DNA of 64,000 nucleotides from Glandiceps talaboti (Eukaryota; Hemichordata; Enteropneusta; Spengelidae): NCBI RefSeq assembly GCF_964340395.1, contig NC_135561.1, positions 14,360,961 through 14,424,960 on the forward strand. Direction: 5' to 3'. The position numbers and the translations under genes were made by a program. The notes beneath the pieces are model-generated. The model searched no databases and was not told the DNA's origin. It worked only from the letters and a program-made list of their open reading frames with translations. Of the stretch, positions 1-18,030 are shown in pieces; the first letter of the stretch is position 1, and each line of letters starts with the position of its first letter.

Positions 1-1749
1 AACAAATTAAATGGTCTTAAGATGTCATTTTCTTGTTGAAACTATGGTTTAAAAATGAAGGAAACTCAAATTTTCAAAATTTCAAAATGGTGGCAGAAAA
101 AAATCGGAAAATTTAATACTTTAAAAATCTGTATCTTCAACAGTTCTTGTCCGATTTTAGTCATTCAAGTATCATTTTCTTTCTTTCACCGAGATCTATC
201 TAAGTATGGCAGATTTAATGAGCAATATGTGCATTGAAAAAAGTGCCTGACCTGCCTAGTAACATCATACATGTATATTGTACTCTGTAGTTAAAAAAAT
301 CATTAGCCTAGGGAGTCTTTTGTATGAAAAGTCTATGGCATCTTAAGGGTTAAATTCACTAATATGATTTTCTAGTGATTAAAACATTTAAGTTTACAGT
401 AAGTACATTTGTATAGCATGAAATATAGTAACATTTATCAAAATAAATAAATAATGTCATTTTTTACATTCTATTTATTTATTTTTCATTATATTGCTGA
501 TTTATTTTGATCAGTTGTCAAATTGAGAAATTTTGGAAGTACATGTATGTTCAGTTTTTGGGTTTTTTTTATAAGATGTACATGTATTTATGTCTAATGG
601 TTACACTTTTAATTACTCTTTGTGTAATGTTCAGTAAAATTATAATTATAAAAATGTACCAATGGGTGTCAAGATGAAGTCCTACATAATAATGAAATAT
701 ATTAATAGCTTTATAATCGTGTACTTTATTTCAAGGCACATGTTAGTGTGTCAGCTGTTACCCCTCAGTTACAAATTTTGTACATTTTGGTTGAATTATT
801 AGGTGGCCTTGAAAGAATTTGGCTGGTTTGTAATCTGTAGACTCTATTAGTGTAGCGCTATCGTTCATCAAATCTTAAAATCTCTCTTTAGAGATGATTT
901 GCTACCACATTGGTATTCGGACTATTACAATGTACATTGTGTAATACCAACTGTCACCACTTGTTTACAAGTCCATTGGCAAAATCTGAACCACACTAAT
1001 GTCGATCTTTTCGATTGGTACCTTTTGTGGATGTTGCATTATGGGTGTTAAAGGCCCATTATGCAATCCCTGGTTCCTGTATTAGAGGTATATTGTAAAA
1101 GGAATAGCTACACTGCGAGTTTGTTATGTAGGTTTTCTGAGATCAAGTGCGATTTTATATGTCTGATAATGAGAAAAGAGAGCGACCATAAATTAAATAA
1201 TAATTAGGCCTAAAAAAAAATTGTTCGGTTCTGGTTACCCAACCCCACCTAGTTTTTCATGCCAACCCTAAACTTTAAAAAAACAAACTTATTTGATAAA
1301 ACTGTTAACAATTTTAAAATTGCGAAAATTGTGAAGTCTCGCAAGAAATACAAAATGTAATGGATGCAGAAACTGACATCATGATCAACATAAAAAAGAC
1401 AATATAAAACTGTTCTTCCAATCTGTAATGGCTATCTGATGAGAAGAAACCAATAACACAGATACTATATATGGAAAACAATGGAAAACATAACTACATG
1501 AACTAGACACTCGCATATAAATAAAAAATATACATAATGAAATAAATAATCTGCCTACCCACCTATTCTAAAATTGAGCGTAATCGGAATCACACAATGT
1601 CTTTTGTTAGGCCTTACCTGTAATTTGTATGTATTTTATTGTACATGTCTGGTATCTGTGATGTCACGTGTGCTCAGCTTGCATCGCACACAACATATAC
1701 ATGTATTTACATTTGTTGACTCCTACAAACTTTGTTTTATGTTCCCTAG
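1..1749. other. SLCO intron (5' part of the gene lies outside the window)
   Basis: No exon was recognised here. The next SLCO exon begins at 1750 in the third position of a codon, so the preceding exon must lie further left. The stretch is AT-rich and holds one MITE-like element (about 1205-1618). Short open frames such as the one at 55-237 have no recognisable domain and low-complexity composition. Confidence 0.6.
1205..1618. mobile_element. MITE-like element, family A copy 1
   Basis: The element is bounded by imperfect inverted ends. The left end reads AGGCCTAAAAAAAA followed by TTGTTCGGTTCTGGTTACC; the right end, read on the other strand, begins AGGCCTAACAAAAGA and continues into TGATTCCGATTACGC. 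A clearly related copy lies at about 34815-35170, sharing the blocks around CTGTTCTTCCAATCTGTAAT and GAACTAGACACTCGCA. There is no coding capacity. It is probably a non-autonomous DNA transposon; the superfamily is not determined. Confidence 0.6.
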
Positions 1750-7652
<5,903 letters not shown>

Positions 7653-7905
7653 TATGACTCTGGAAAGCAGTCTATCGGGGAAACTAAGATAGACACAAAC
7701 TAAAATAAACAATTGAAAGAGGTTACAGATTTTTCTAATTAATATTACTATGGAAAGCAAGCTATCGGGAAACTAAGATAGACACAAACTAACACTAAAA
7801 AGAGTTTAAATATGTTACAGGTCTGTCCTATTAATCTGTCCAGTCAATATTACTACGGAAAACAAGCTATCGGGAAACTAAGATAGACACAGATTAACAC
7901 TATTG

Positions 7906-9300
7906 TTATTGCATGTGGTAGGTTACACAAGTGGATGATAGGGGTGCCTTGATTATGTAGATGTAATCATCCTGTAGTCAAGATGCAGTGAACACTTAAT
8001 GAGGTTGTATCTGGAATTCACATGAGGAAATTTTACTATTAGAGATACTGCCCTAACTGTGAAATGTAATTACATCAACTTCTATTGATAGTGTATATCA
8101 ACATTTCTCAATAGCAGTTTTAGTTTTAGGTTGTGTAAACCTGTCGATAGTTGGGTTTCCATGGTTGTAAATGACCACAAAGAGAGCATCATATTATAAA
8201 GATGCGTTATAACATCCTGAAAAATGGAAAAGATCATACATTTGTAATAGTAAAGTGATGTATCTATAATCCACTGTATAGCAAAACTCAAGAAAAATGT
8301 CTCAAGTTGCACAAGAGGCCAGCACATAGTGCTCAGTTCTTGAGAAGAAGAGAAGAATTGAAAGGCATTACAAAGCTAATTGGCCACAAAAGATAAAAGG
8401 GAAACTTTTTTTTAAAACTGAAGTCCAATGCCGAAAAAAGAAAGAAAAGACACTTGAGAAAAATACACATGTGTAGTGAGTTTACAACTACATATTGAAT
8501 TTCATCGTGTTCCCTCAAACATTCACATTTGATTCCTCATCAATGATGAATAAATACATATATGGTTTTATAATTACAGTGCTCTTTAAGTACGAACAAT
8601 GAACTACTGCAATATACTGCTACATTACCAAAGTAGCTTTGTGGCAAATTTAGTATGGTCAAATCAAAAGTGTGCCGCAATTTTGCATGTCATTACTGTT
8701 AACTTCAATCATAACAAATTTCAAATTTGGCACCTCTTACAGTTACCAGTACCAAGGTTTGTTGTTCTTAGACATCACCTCATTACTTCTAGCTGTGATC
8801 GTATTTTCCAATAGATCATGCTCGAAGAATTGTGCACCTGTTCAACAGTTATCAAGTAAAGTGTTTCTCAACGTTGCTGCTGTACAGGCAGTGTTTTGAC
8901 TACTATAGCCAAATAAGGGCAAGTTTAGTAATGTATCAATACATTTGCAGTACTTCATCAGTCAGAGAGACTGATCATTTTGGATAGAAATCAAAGAACA
9001 AAACCCAAATTATAATGTACATCATCCAAAGAAGGCCAAAAAACAGTTTTTAGCAGACAGTCGTTTTTTTGTTACATTATATAGTCATTTACGGTAGTCA
9101 TTTTAAGTTCAGTGTTATGTATTATTACATTATTTACCAACGATTACTTACACCAGTACACTGGAAACATTATTGCATACCTGAATGCAAAATGGTATGA
9201 CGATGAGAATGATCATTGTATACGAAAGCGCGGGATTGCATAGTGTCATTTTCACAGAAATTTGCTGTTTTGGATAAACGTATGTAATAATAACAGAACT
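7906..9300. other. Likely SLCO 3' UTR or intergenic sequence
   Basis: There is no recognisable gene. AATAAA at 8549-8554 is one of several possible poly(A) signals. The short frames at 8599-8899 have no domain or splice support. Confidence 0.45.
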
Positions 9301-9465
9301 CCACCCATGTGAGTTCCAGTGTGGGTACTATTTATATTTGCACTCACGCTTTTTCTGCTGCACTTTCAATACCTCCACAGAGAACCCTGTAAGCTCTCAT
9401 GCAGATAACCAGAGTACACCACTCTTGCACTCTGGCATCATGGGGGTTCTTTCACATTATCTTCA
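9300..9465. mobile_element. Diverged foldback repeat, family C copy
   Basis: The left side CCCATGTGAGTTCCAGTGTG and the right side CATGGGGGTTCTTTCAC are weak inverted relatives of the C-family ends (ACAGAACCCCATG / CATGGGGTTCTGTT). The inner parts also pair in a C-family-like way (GCACTCACGC against TGCATGCAGA-type blocks, weakly). It is older than the copies at 30769, 61001 and 63177. Confidence 0.45.
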
Positions 9466-10337
9466 CTGCATGATTTGTAGAGTACATGTAATTGTATGAA
9501 TAGGAATTGTGAAAAGCAAATATGCCATTATTCTGGTGAACTGTATTGCGTACTGTCGGATGTGCGAAAGCAAACCAGCAATATCTCTAATAATCTTTAA
9601 TCAATAAATTCATTTGTGGACCCAGATTGGGAAATACGGCAAGAGACAGGGAAAAAGGCAGAACAAGAAAGGATGTATGGGTAGGAATGTAGAGAAAATA
9701 TACATACTATATGTCCATGTGGTATATTCTAGCTGGCTCTCCCAAATCATGAAACCACTACAAAAAATATAATGTACTGAACTGTGATAGCGCCCTCACT
9801 TGGGCAAGAGTCCAACACTTTTGTTTTAATAAATTTTGTTTTTAGTAAAGATTCTGGTCAACATCCAAACACATCTCCATTATGTATTTACCATCACTGC
9901 CTCAATAGTGCCATTTTTTGTTTCATATACATGGCGGTTACAAAACAGAAATACAACATTTCCAGATTTTCGGCGATTCCGTTGTGTGACCGTCATGTAT
10001 ACGTAACTGGGAACACCACCTTTTCACGCAGTGCATGAAAGGAAACATAAAATTGTCGACATTGGTTAATGGCAGCTGTTCACACTAACGTAGGTAAATC
10101 ATACAATTTTCCTCCCTCAACCCTTTCTGGTTCTGTCTCCAACAAATTTCCTACCTCAGAATAAATTAATTTTATTGTGATGAAAAAATTAGAACAATTG
10201 TTGTTCAAAGTGTGATGGACTCTAAGAGTGTATAGATTTCTAACTTTTTTACTAATATTTATTGGTTTATATTGTGATAACTTTCTAAATGTAGTACTAT
10301 ATTTCTTGAAATGTACATTTTGTGATGTTTGATTATG
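9466..10337. other. Non-coding, nothing recognised
   Basis: Unique-looking AT-rich sequence with no open frame of recognisable type. The region around 10080-10200 is slightly pyrimidine-rich but shows no structure. Confidence 0.5.
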
Positions 10338-10640
10338 ATCATGTAACATTGGTGGCAGCAGCAGTGGGATTAGTGTGAATCATGTTACATTGATGGCAGC
10401 GGCGGTGAGATTAAATAGTGTGAATCGTGTTACATTGGTGGTAACAGCAGTGGGATTAGATAGTGTGAATTGTTATGCATTGGTGGCAGCAATAGCGGGA
10501 TTAGCTAGTGAGAATTATTATGCATTGGTGGCAGCAATAGTGGGATTAGCTAGTGAGAATCATTATGCATTGGTGGCAGCAGAAGTGAGATTAGAATAGT
10601 GAGAATCATTATACATTGGTGGCACCAGTAGTGGGAATAG
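10338..10640. repeat. 51-bp minisatellite, about six copies
   Basis: The unit core is GCATTGGTGGCAGCAATAG followed by GGGATTAGCTAGTGAGAAT. Copies begin near 10348, 10390, 10432, 10478, 10529 and 10569, with the middle copies the most alike. Since 51 is a multiple of three, one frame stays open as a 17-residue repeat (10375-10599), but nothing else supports coding. Confidence 0.9.
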
Positions 10641-12110
10641 ATGTTGTAACTGCCTCAACTAGAAATTCCTACATCAACAGGTCACTGCGTGGCAATTCAA
10701 TGTATCATGTCGTAGTTACATCGACTAGAAACTGCATGATTACTGAAGACAGCCATCATAAACAATCTGAAATTGTTTTGTAGAATTCAAAATGCGTACA
10801 TGTATCATATCAATGGTATTAAGCAAAAAAAGTACAGTGTCAATAGTCGTGATAATATTTTATACTTTTTTACCCACAAATAGTTTACTAACCAATGTGT
10901 TGTATAGTACATTGTATAAAGTGCCTTTCAGGCCAGTGTTTGTATGGTATATTGTAATATAGTAATGGTACATATCAAAATTCGTCGTGATATTTATAGT
11001 TGGTGTATTTTTGTAAAAGTATTTTGGTGACAGTGCACATTTACATATCCTGTGACATTTCCCAAGTCTTCCTGTATATAGATGAACTCTGACCCTAACA
11101 TTTTCCCGCCAAAATGAGTGTCGGTCACAAAAATTTATACATTCTGAGATAAAGTGTTGAAAATGGAAATTGTGGAATTTTTTGAATTGTCATAGATTTA
11201 TTTTAGGCACAGATACAAAGTTATGATCAGGACAATATTTTGAAAACAGATTAATGATTCAAAGAGATGAATTTGAGAATATTTTCAAAGAACAAAGGTT
11301 TTGTTGCAGTGTAATGAACTGAAAGAGTTACTAACTTCTATTTGTCTGTTGACAAACAAAGATTTGTCGTTGATGGCGCTCTTTTAACTTCTCATATTAG
11401 CCGCCAATTGTGTGGCTGTGCAAAGGTACTTGCATGACTTGATGCAGGAGCTACAACTCTGTCAACTGACAACGCAGTCAAACCTTGTAGCCTGGAATCC
11501 TGGCACATGAGATTTTGTGTGTTTCGAGGTCAACATTGTCTTAAAGCACAGCCTCTTGTACGACACCGACCAAGACTGACCATCGATTTATCATAAAAGA
11601 AAAAAAAACTGGTTTGTGAGAATGTAGCTCAAGAAAAAAAAAAGAGCCTAAATCATTTTAACAGATGAAGTTATATTATAACATAAAGTGGACTCACATC
11701 ACCATGGCAACACTTTAAAAAAGCAGCCAGATTGTTATAATTTTTGACGGAATACAAAAAGATAAAAATGGGTGTAGACAGCCCTAGAAGTAAATTTGAC
11801 ATTTGAACCAACAAGAAAATATTTTAATTCAGTTATATATGAAAGAAGTAGACAATCACATTTTCTTCATTCTTGCACACATGTCTAACTTTGCTTTTGT
11901 TCTTGCCTTATAGTGTGCCTATTGTACTTTATATTAAATGCTGCTATGAAATAATTTCCCTGGGAAGAGGCTGACTGTAGTTGATAGATGATGTAGAGGC
12001 TTTATAATGTAACTGATATAATATTGAAAGACTGAGAGTATTTAGTGTAATAATGATTGTAGGATTTCAGGGTTTCATAGATATTGGGTTCTGTTACTTA
12101 TATGTATTTG
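10641..12110. other. Non-coding, nothing recognised
   Basis: No gene, repeat array or RNA was recognised. The sequence includes short A-runs (about 11600-11645). It may be part of a long SLCO 3' UTR if the poly(A) signal at 12111 is used. Confidence 0.45.
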
Positions 12111-12182
12111 AATAAAAAAAGGCATACAATTACTGCCCTATGTGTTTCTTGTGTGAATGTGTGTGTGTGTGTGTGTGTGTGG
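12111..12182 (+). terminator. Candidate poly(A) signal with GU-rich downstream element
   Basis: AATAAA at 12111-12116 is followed 40 bp later by a TG-repeat tract (12157-12182), the usual arrangement of a strong cleavage site. It would give SLCO a 4.4-kb 3' UTR. Closer alternatives are AATAAA at 7704 and 8549, so the assignment is open. Confidence 0.35.
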
Positions 12183-12929
12183 TGAAAAATGGTGAGCATT
12201 TTATTTTAGGCTCTCGGGCTAATCTGAATACTTTAAAACAAACCGAAGGTTGCCACTGAGGGCGCCCAGACAGATTTACACATCACCTTTCACCAAATTT
12301 GACAATTCTCCCCAAAGCATAGATTCAAGGTCTTTCGCCAAAAACTAAGCCCTCTCTGTTATTGTAGGTGAACATTGTTTGCAATGGACCGCCAACATTT
12401 TGTAAGATGTAAAACTACGATATTCAGACGCAGTCGATTTTGCTCCATTACTTTATTGATTATTTATAGTACACACATACACGAACTATAATCATATTTT
12501 GATCGCAATATAAAAATACATTTTTTATTTTTTTGACAGTTTATTATACACCCGGTTCGTCTTTTTTATCGTTTTAGTTTTTTGGTGGTGGGGGGGGGGG
12601 GGGGAGGTTTCAAGATATCACTTGGGATCTAAATCGTCGATTATTGATATCGTTGTCATGTACATCATCACGTCCTTCAGATACATGCATATTTGTTTTT
12701 TCGATTTTCGTGAACAAGGGTACAAAGAAACAAATCGTATATTTTGCAGTATTATGCAATAGTGTAACACCAGGTATGCTGTATATGATAGAAACTATTA
12801 ACTTCTTCACAGTAGTCCAGGGTTGCCATGTAAACCAGCCTTCAAGACAAAGTCCCAAGCTACCTGTTGTTAAAAAAAAATAAGGTATTTCAATAGACAT
12901 ACAGACTGTAAAATATGTCGTTGGCGGCG
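12183..12929. other. Non-coding with a poly-G run
   Basis: A run of about 14 G lies near 12590-12604. The frames at 12610-12900 on the two strands overlap each other and neither has a recognised domain. Confidence 0.5.
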
Positions 12930-13030
12930 TCCTTTATAGAAACACCACTCCAGGAAATAAAACTATTTTCATAAACTTTAGGTGTTGGAGAGTCGTCGTT
13001 TCATGATTTCAGATCACATAGTTTGCGCTC
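12930..13030. mobile_element. Fragment of repeat family D
   Basis: CACCACTCCAGGAA, TTTTCATAAAC and GTTTCATGATTTCAGATCAC match, in order, the left end of the family D copy at 48192-48539. The right half is missing or unrecognisable. Confidence 0.55.
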
Positions 13031-13415
13031 AGTTGCCAAGAAATGCCAATGGAATATATTTTTTATCCCTATCATATTCTTTTAAGAGGTGAACTATTGT
13101 ATGATGGGTCTTTGACTATGAATGCACACTGAATAGTCATGATTGTTTAAATAAACTCTCATATTAGGAACGAGAGTGAAAATCGAGGACAGTATAGTTT
13201 ATTTGTTTATTGCACGGATGGATGGATGAAATATAACGTTACGAATATGAATAGCATTGCTACTTTTACTAATTTTGTAACCAGTAGGTTTACAGACAAA
13301 AAGAGTTTTGATTATATTTAAGCGTATGCGTAATGAAGGGACCACTTAGGGGTCTGAGGGAGAAAACATAGTGCACTCATTCGTAATAACTAACATGTGT
13401 CGTAGTACACGTAAT

Positions 13416-13864
13416 ACAGCTAAAATGATGTTGGCTTGGTGTTTCACTCATGTGACATGACATTTTGAACACACTTCAACTTCTAATGCAAAAGAAACAA
13501 TTACATAGGTGCTGCACACAGTAGGGATGTAGAAGTAATCAAGTTGAAATATTGATTATCAGTTAGAAAGTAAACAATTGCAGCCCATTAAAATCATCAA
13601 GTCCATGCATAATGTTTTCAGTAGAAGCCTGTTTCTACTGCACTGTGAAAGAATAGCAATGCCTACCAGTGTCCAATGTACATGTGATTGTGCAAAGGAT
13701 CGATCCTGCAGTGTTGGTTGTGTCTCTGTTAGTGTTAGCCTAGAGTTGAAATATGTCTATCTTTGTGTCAAAAATGTAATGTCCCATGAGTGAAACACCA
13801 AGCCTACATCATTTTAGCTGCAATGTCCCATGAGTGAAACACCAAGCCTACATCATTTTAGCTG
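13416..13864. mobile_element. MITE with 42-bp terminal inverted repeats, family B copy 1
   Basis: The left end reads ACAGCTAAAATGATGT then GGCTTGGTGTTTCACTCATG; the right end is its inverse with about two mismatches. The right terminal 43 bp are present twice in tandem (13778-13820 and 13822-13864). Flanks TAGTACACG (left) and TAGTACGCG (right) could be target-site copies, though four extra bases follow the left one. A related diverged copy is at 44811-45185. Only short frames inside; non-autonomous. Confidence 0.8.
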
Positions 13865-13967
13865 TAGTACGCGAGTATTCGCTCATTATCAGATTTATTA
13901 TTAAGGCAAGATTACACGTCCCTGGTGTATTATATCTTGATAAGCAGACTCAGACTAAGGGAGGTGC

Positions 13968-14036
<69 letters not shown>

Positions 14037-14037
14037 C
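13968..14037. repeat. AAC microsatellite
   Basis: About 23 CAA units. It yields a poly-N frame on + and a poly-L frame on -, neither of which is a gene. Confidence 0.98.
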
Positions 14038-14294
14038 TTACCAATACATCCCAATGATCCCAGCATTAAGATTAAAATAACGTTCAAGACAGTTTTACAT
14101 GTGGAGACAGACGCTTTGCAATAGAAGCGCAACAGGTCGAATAAGTCCTCTGAAGTTGGTCGAGGAACCCTAGACATGTTCTTGGTTCTCGTTTAGAAGA
14201 AAGATTTAATTGAGACGTGGCCAGTGATTCCAGTGTCGTGCGTCTGTTCCTGATCAAATATTTATGATGTATATCGCAATGAATTTTGGTATTG

Positions 14295-14425
14295 GTAGTA
14301 AAAGGTAGTGGTCCGTCTTTAGGTGATACGGATATTTAGTGGTCCGTCTTTAGGTGTTGTGAGTGGTCCGTCGAGATTGTTATGGCGAGATCTGGTAGTA
14401 CTGCTAGTGGTCCAAGACGAATTGT
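14295..14425. repeat. Short tandem block with AGTGGTCCGTC
   Basis: AGTGGTCCGTC(TTTAGGTG) occurs three times (near 14308, 14339 and 14363), with related AGTGGTCC at 14405 and a GATCCGTCTC variant. The unit is about 25-30 bp and degenerate. Confidence 0.6.
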
Positions 14426-14664
14426 GATCCGTCTCTACATATATACATAGTTTTGAACTTTTGGAGGTCGATATGATTTATCAGCCAGTATACGTACAAG
14501 TATACAGAATTGTTTCATTTGAACGATATAACTTCGGTCTTTGTTATTTGCACACAAGCTCACATGTAGTTACTACAACTGGTCAACCGAAAACGTTCGC
14601 GAATTCTGAATTCTATTGTTTTGGAGAAGAGGTTGCATAAGAGAGGTTCGATCGTGCAAATAAA

Positions 14665-15015
14665 ATCGAATGTTGCCATGTGACGCGAGGTCATAAATAT
14701 TTGGAAGTGGGCAGTTTATAAAAGGCCACTGTACTATTCAGACCCAAGGCGAGATATTTACGAGTTGAAGTATTTATTATAATTAATGTAATCTAAAAAT
14801 AAACGTAGTACTACAAAGAAAATCGTCCTATACACGTTGTGTGACTGGATGATTTTGTGTTGTTGATAAGCACTATGTGCGACGTCGCAATCATTGTTAT
14901 TCATCTTATGTAAGCTCTTACCCATTCTAAATGAACCGTGACATTAATTGACGTCGGCTTTTCCAATGACGCGAGAGGTCACGTGACATATAAGCCGAGT
15001 TTATAAGCTTTTTTT
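14665..15015 (+). promoter_or_regulatory. Promoter-like patch, two similar modules
   Basis: The first module has ATGTGACGCGAGGTCA, then a TATA-like TTTATAAAAGGCC at about 14716. The second has AATGACGCGAGAGGTCACGTGAC (an E-box CACGTG), then CATATAAGCCGAGTTTATAAG at about 14985-15010. The modules are about 290 bp apart. The spacing of GACGCGAGGTCA to a TATA-like box is similar in both, and local GC is higher than the surroundings. No coding exon follows, so this could be a transposon promoter, a non-coding RNA promoter or chance. Confidence 0.3.
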
Positions 15016-15417
15016 TTACTGAAGTGAAAATAGTTGCTTACTAAAAATTATGATGAAATTATTATTCTAGTATTTAACGATAATATTGTTAGATTTGATG
15101 TATGCCTTCTAGATCTATGACATATTACAATTTGTGTTCTGGCATTGTTAGAACGGTTGATTGTATAATAGGGAGTTCACGTACATTTTAGTGTAAGTAC
15201 ATGTATAATAAATTAACGCACGTCATTGAATAATTTATGTATAAGCACATGTTTTAAGTAATCGAAAACGCGTTTCACTCAGTTCCCAGAACAATATATA
15301 CTTCTCAACCGAATGTTCTGCTATTTTGTTCTCGAATTCTATGCATTAATGAATGATTTGACGCGCGTGCACCACACTTGCACAAGTACGTAAATCAGAA
15401 AAAAATTTCCTTATTTT

Positions 15418-15758
15418 TTAAGTGAATGAACCGTTTCCCCTCCGAAGGGAGGGGGGTATTTCTTTAATTTCTGGTATAACAAGTGTCGGCGACTTTATTA
15501 CAAGTGCCGAGAATGTATCAAGTTTCGTCATTTTTTCAAAGTGTCCATCCTGTATAAAATTTATTGTGAGTCGGGGTGTAAAAATCAACCGTTTGTGTAA
15601 CAGCCTTGAACTATAAGACAAAGAGATTTCATTCAAGTGTCTACTCCCATCATTCTCGTAAACCACAGCCGTTATTTCTTCCACAACACTTCCTCTTGCA
15701 AAAAGATACTTCCTCTTGGACGGTGCCGTAAAAGACGGTGCTTTACGGCGATGACTAA
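15418..15758 (-). other. Open frame of unknown meaning
   Basis: On the - strand a frame stays open for 113 codons between stops, without an ATG near its start. Its composition is protein-like (for example DGHFEKMTKLDTFSALVIKS, then PTLVIPEIKEIPPSLRRG). A + strand frame overlaps it (15422-15616). I recognise no family. It could be a degraded transposon or retrocopy fragment, or chance; frames of 80-100 codons are not rare in this window. Confidence 0.15.
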
Positions 15759-17835
15759 CTCATATTATAAGATGTTATCTTTCTGTTGATATGATCTTTC
15801 AGTTACTATCTTTATATATGACTCTGACCTTTACCCCCAGAATCTAAATTTAACAAAACAAAGACTAACACAGCAGTGAAGTACTTGAGTGGCTATGTCT
15901 TCTACTAAAACATGTTCTTCTTGTACGTGTAATTCGTTCAAGAACACACCCCCCAATCACGCACACACAACAAAAAAGAAACCCACACAGATAAATAAAA
16001 GTATCACATACTTATTACACTGAATTCTTGTGAATACAAAATCTACATCTACACAAACTGGTTGTTTTTTGTTATATTTATTGAATGACTTAATAAGAAG
16101 AGTCGGAATGGAAAAAAAGACGCAGAATTGCTATTACATGCCAAATAGTAACAATTTACCAATGAACTACACAACTTGACAAAGACACGTAAAGACGAAA
16201 AACAGTCAACCACATTCATCTAAATACGGTACATAAGAGAAAAGAATACACGAGAGAAAGATACAGTCAGTTAAGTCAGTTCTCTCATCTTTAAATCTTT
16301 GGGTTTATAAAATAATTTTAGCGATTTTTCAAGATTATTTTTCGAATAATTTCGCTAAACAGCCTTGATCACACAATCAAATAACAAAAGACATACAGAT
16401 CTAGATATGATCAAATTCTGTAATGGCAAGATATGCAAATTACACGTACGGTCGTATTTGTTGAATGCCCAAATATGGTATCAACATGTGCGTATTAAGT
16501 TTGTGTTCATATCATCTGATTTTGCATATTCACTGCATATTTAATTAAAGTCAGCTTGTACCATAGTTTCAAACGTATAAGAAATATTCAACTTGCTGTT
16601 AGAAGATTAGACAAACTATTGTATATAATTGATAATGGGTAACAGGAAAAAAGTACGAAATATACGTAAAATAATCGGAATATTCATTTTTTTTAAATGT
16701 TGTCATTTCGGCAATGGTAAGGCAACTATTTATCAACCATAACGTTAGTGGATTATTTTGACAAAACAAAGAGTATCACAGACTGCATTACAAATACATG
16801 TAAAAGTGTTAATTGAAAAAAAAAAACATATTAAAAGCTAACTTACAAGTTTTTTTTGTCATAAAGGTAGGAATGTAATGATGAAACGCAGTCATAGCTT
16901 CTTTAGAGAGTACAAGAATGCAAACTTTCAAAAATTCCTCACACTTGATATATTTTATTCTCAGACTATCAGAACTCCGTTGATAAAGAAACGATAGACA
17001 TTAAAATCGAGTAATATAAAACCCGTACATCAAACAGCCTCTGAATGTAATAATAAGAAGACTCGCTAAAATATCTTATTAGTCCGCTTAAAAAGTAAAA
17101 CCTCCTTAGGAAAAGTGAAACACCCAGTATTTAGATATCACACGAACATTTACTATCGGCTTTTACAATATTTACCTTTACTGGGCTTTGCTAGTTCATA
17201 ATACATATACGTATGCTTCCTTTACAGATTCTCAGACCACCTGGTTCGAGATAGATTTGAAAAGAAACCATTTCCTGCTTTTAGTTCTTACTAAGTATGT
17301 ATCTTAGGATTTGTAAGTCCAAAATATTAAGAGTTCAGTAGATAGAAAAAAGTTTAGATAGATTTGAGATTGATAATAGTACAATTCTAGTCTTGAAGTA
17401 CTCTTTTTTTATTATACCACTACTATTAAAGCTATCAACGGATGGTCTGTTCAAAGGTTGAATGCAACTAATGTACTTTGTAAAGGTTTTGCTGCACAGA
17501 GCAAGAATATTTCTAAAATCAAGAATGTTATAGCACTTTCTTTTTTCCAAAACCGTCTTCAGATAAACAGTTTGATTCTAATTATATTAAACACCATTTC
17601 GGTGTGATTTAGTACTATTCTATTTTTGACTATTCTTGAAATTGCATTTGACGTATGCTATAAGAAATAGCAAATCTTGAAACACTTGGCTGGAAAGTAT
17701 AGGTAAAAACATAAAAAAACGAGTATGTTCAATGTTGAAGCTTAAAGGGGCACAGAATGTAACTGTGGTAGCATTTTTTTTGGTTAAAGTCAGAGTACGA
17801 GATTTATCAGAAGCTTGCAGCTTGTATACAACCTC
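15759..17835. other. Intergenic, AT-rich, nothing recognised
   Basis: There are many A/T runs and no recognisable gene, array or inverted repeat. The - strand frame at 17335-17550 has no domain. Confidence 0.5.
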
Positions 17836-17838
17836 AGC

Positions 17839-18030
17839 TGTGCTTTGGAAATCAGAGAATTGCCAAAGAAAGCCAAAGAATGGGAATAAATCTTGACACT
17901 GTCAAGACCTTGAACTGCACTTCGGAAATCAGAGGGTTGCCAAATAAAGCCAACGGAGAACAATTGCTATGGACATTATCAAGACCTTGAACTTCACTTT
18001 GGAAATCCGAAGATTGGCAAACGAGAGCTG
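17839..18030. repeat. 78-bp tandem repeat, about 2.5 copies
   Basis: Units start near 17839, 17917 and 17995 with CTTTGGAAATCAGAG-like sequence, and the shared block TCAAGACCTTGAACT precedes copies two and three. Confidence 0.8.

Noticed and set aside
13834-14177. Poly-N and poly-L frames
   Set aside because: Produced by the AAC microsatellite.
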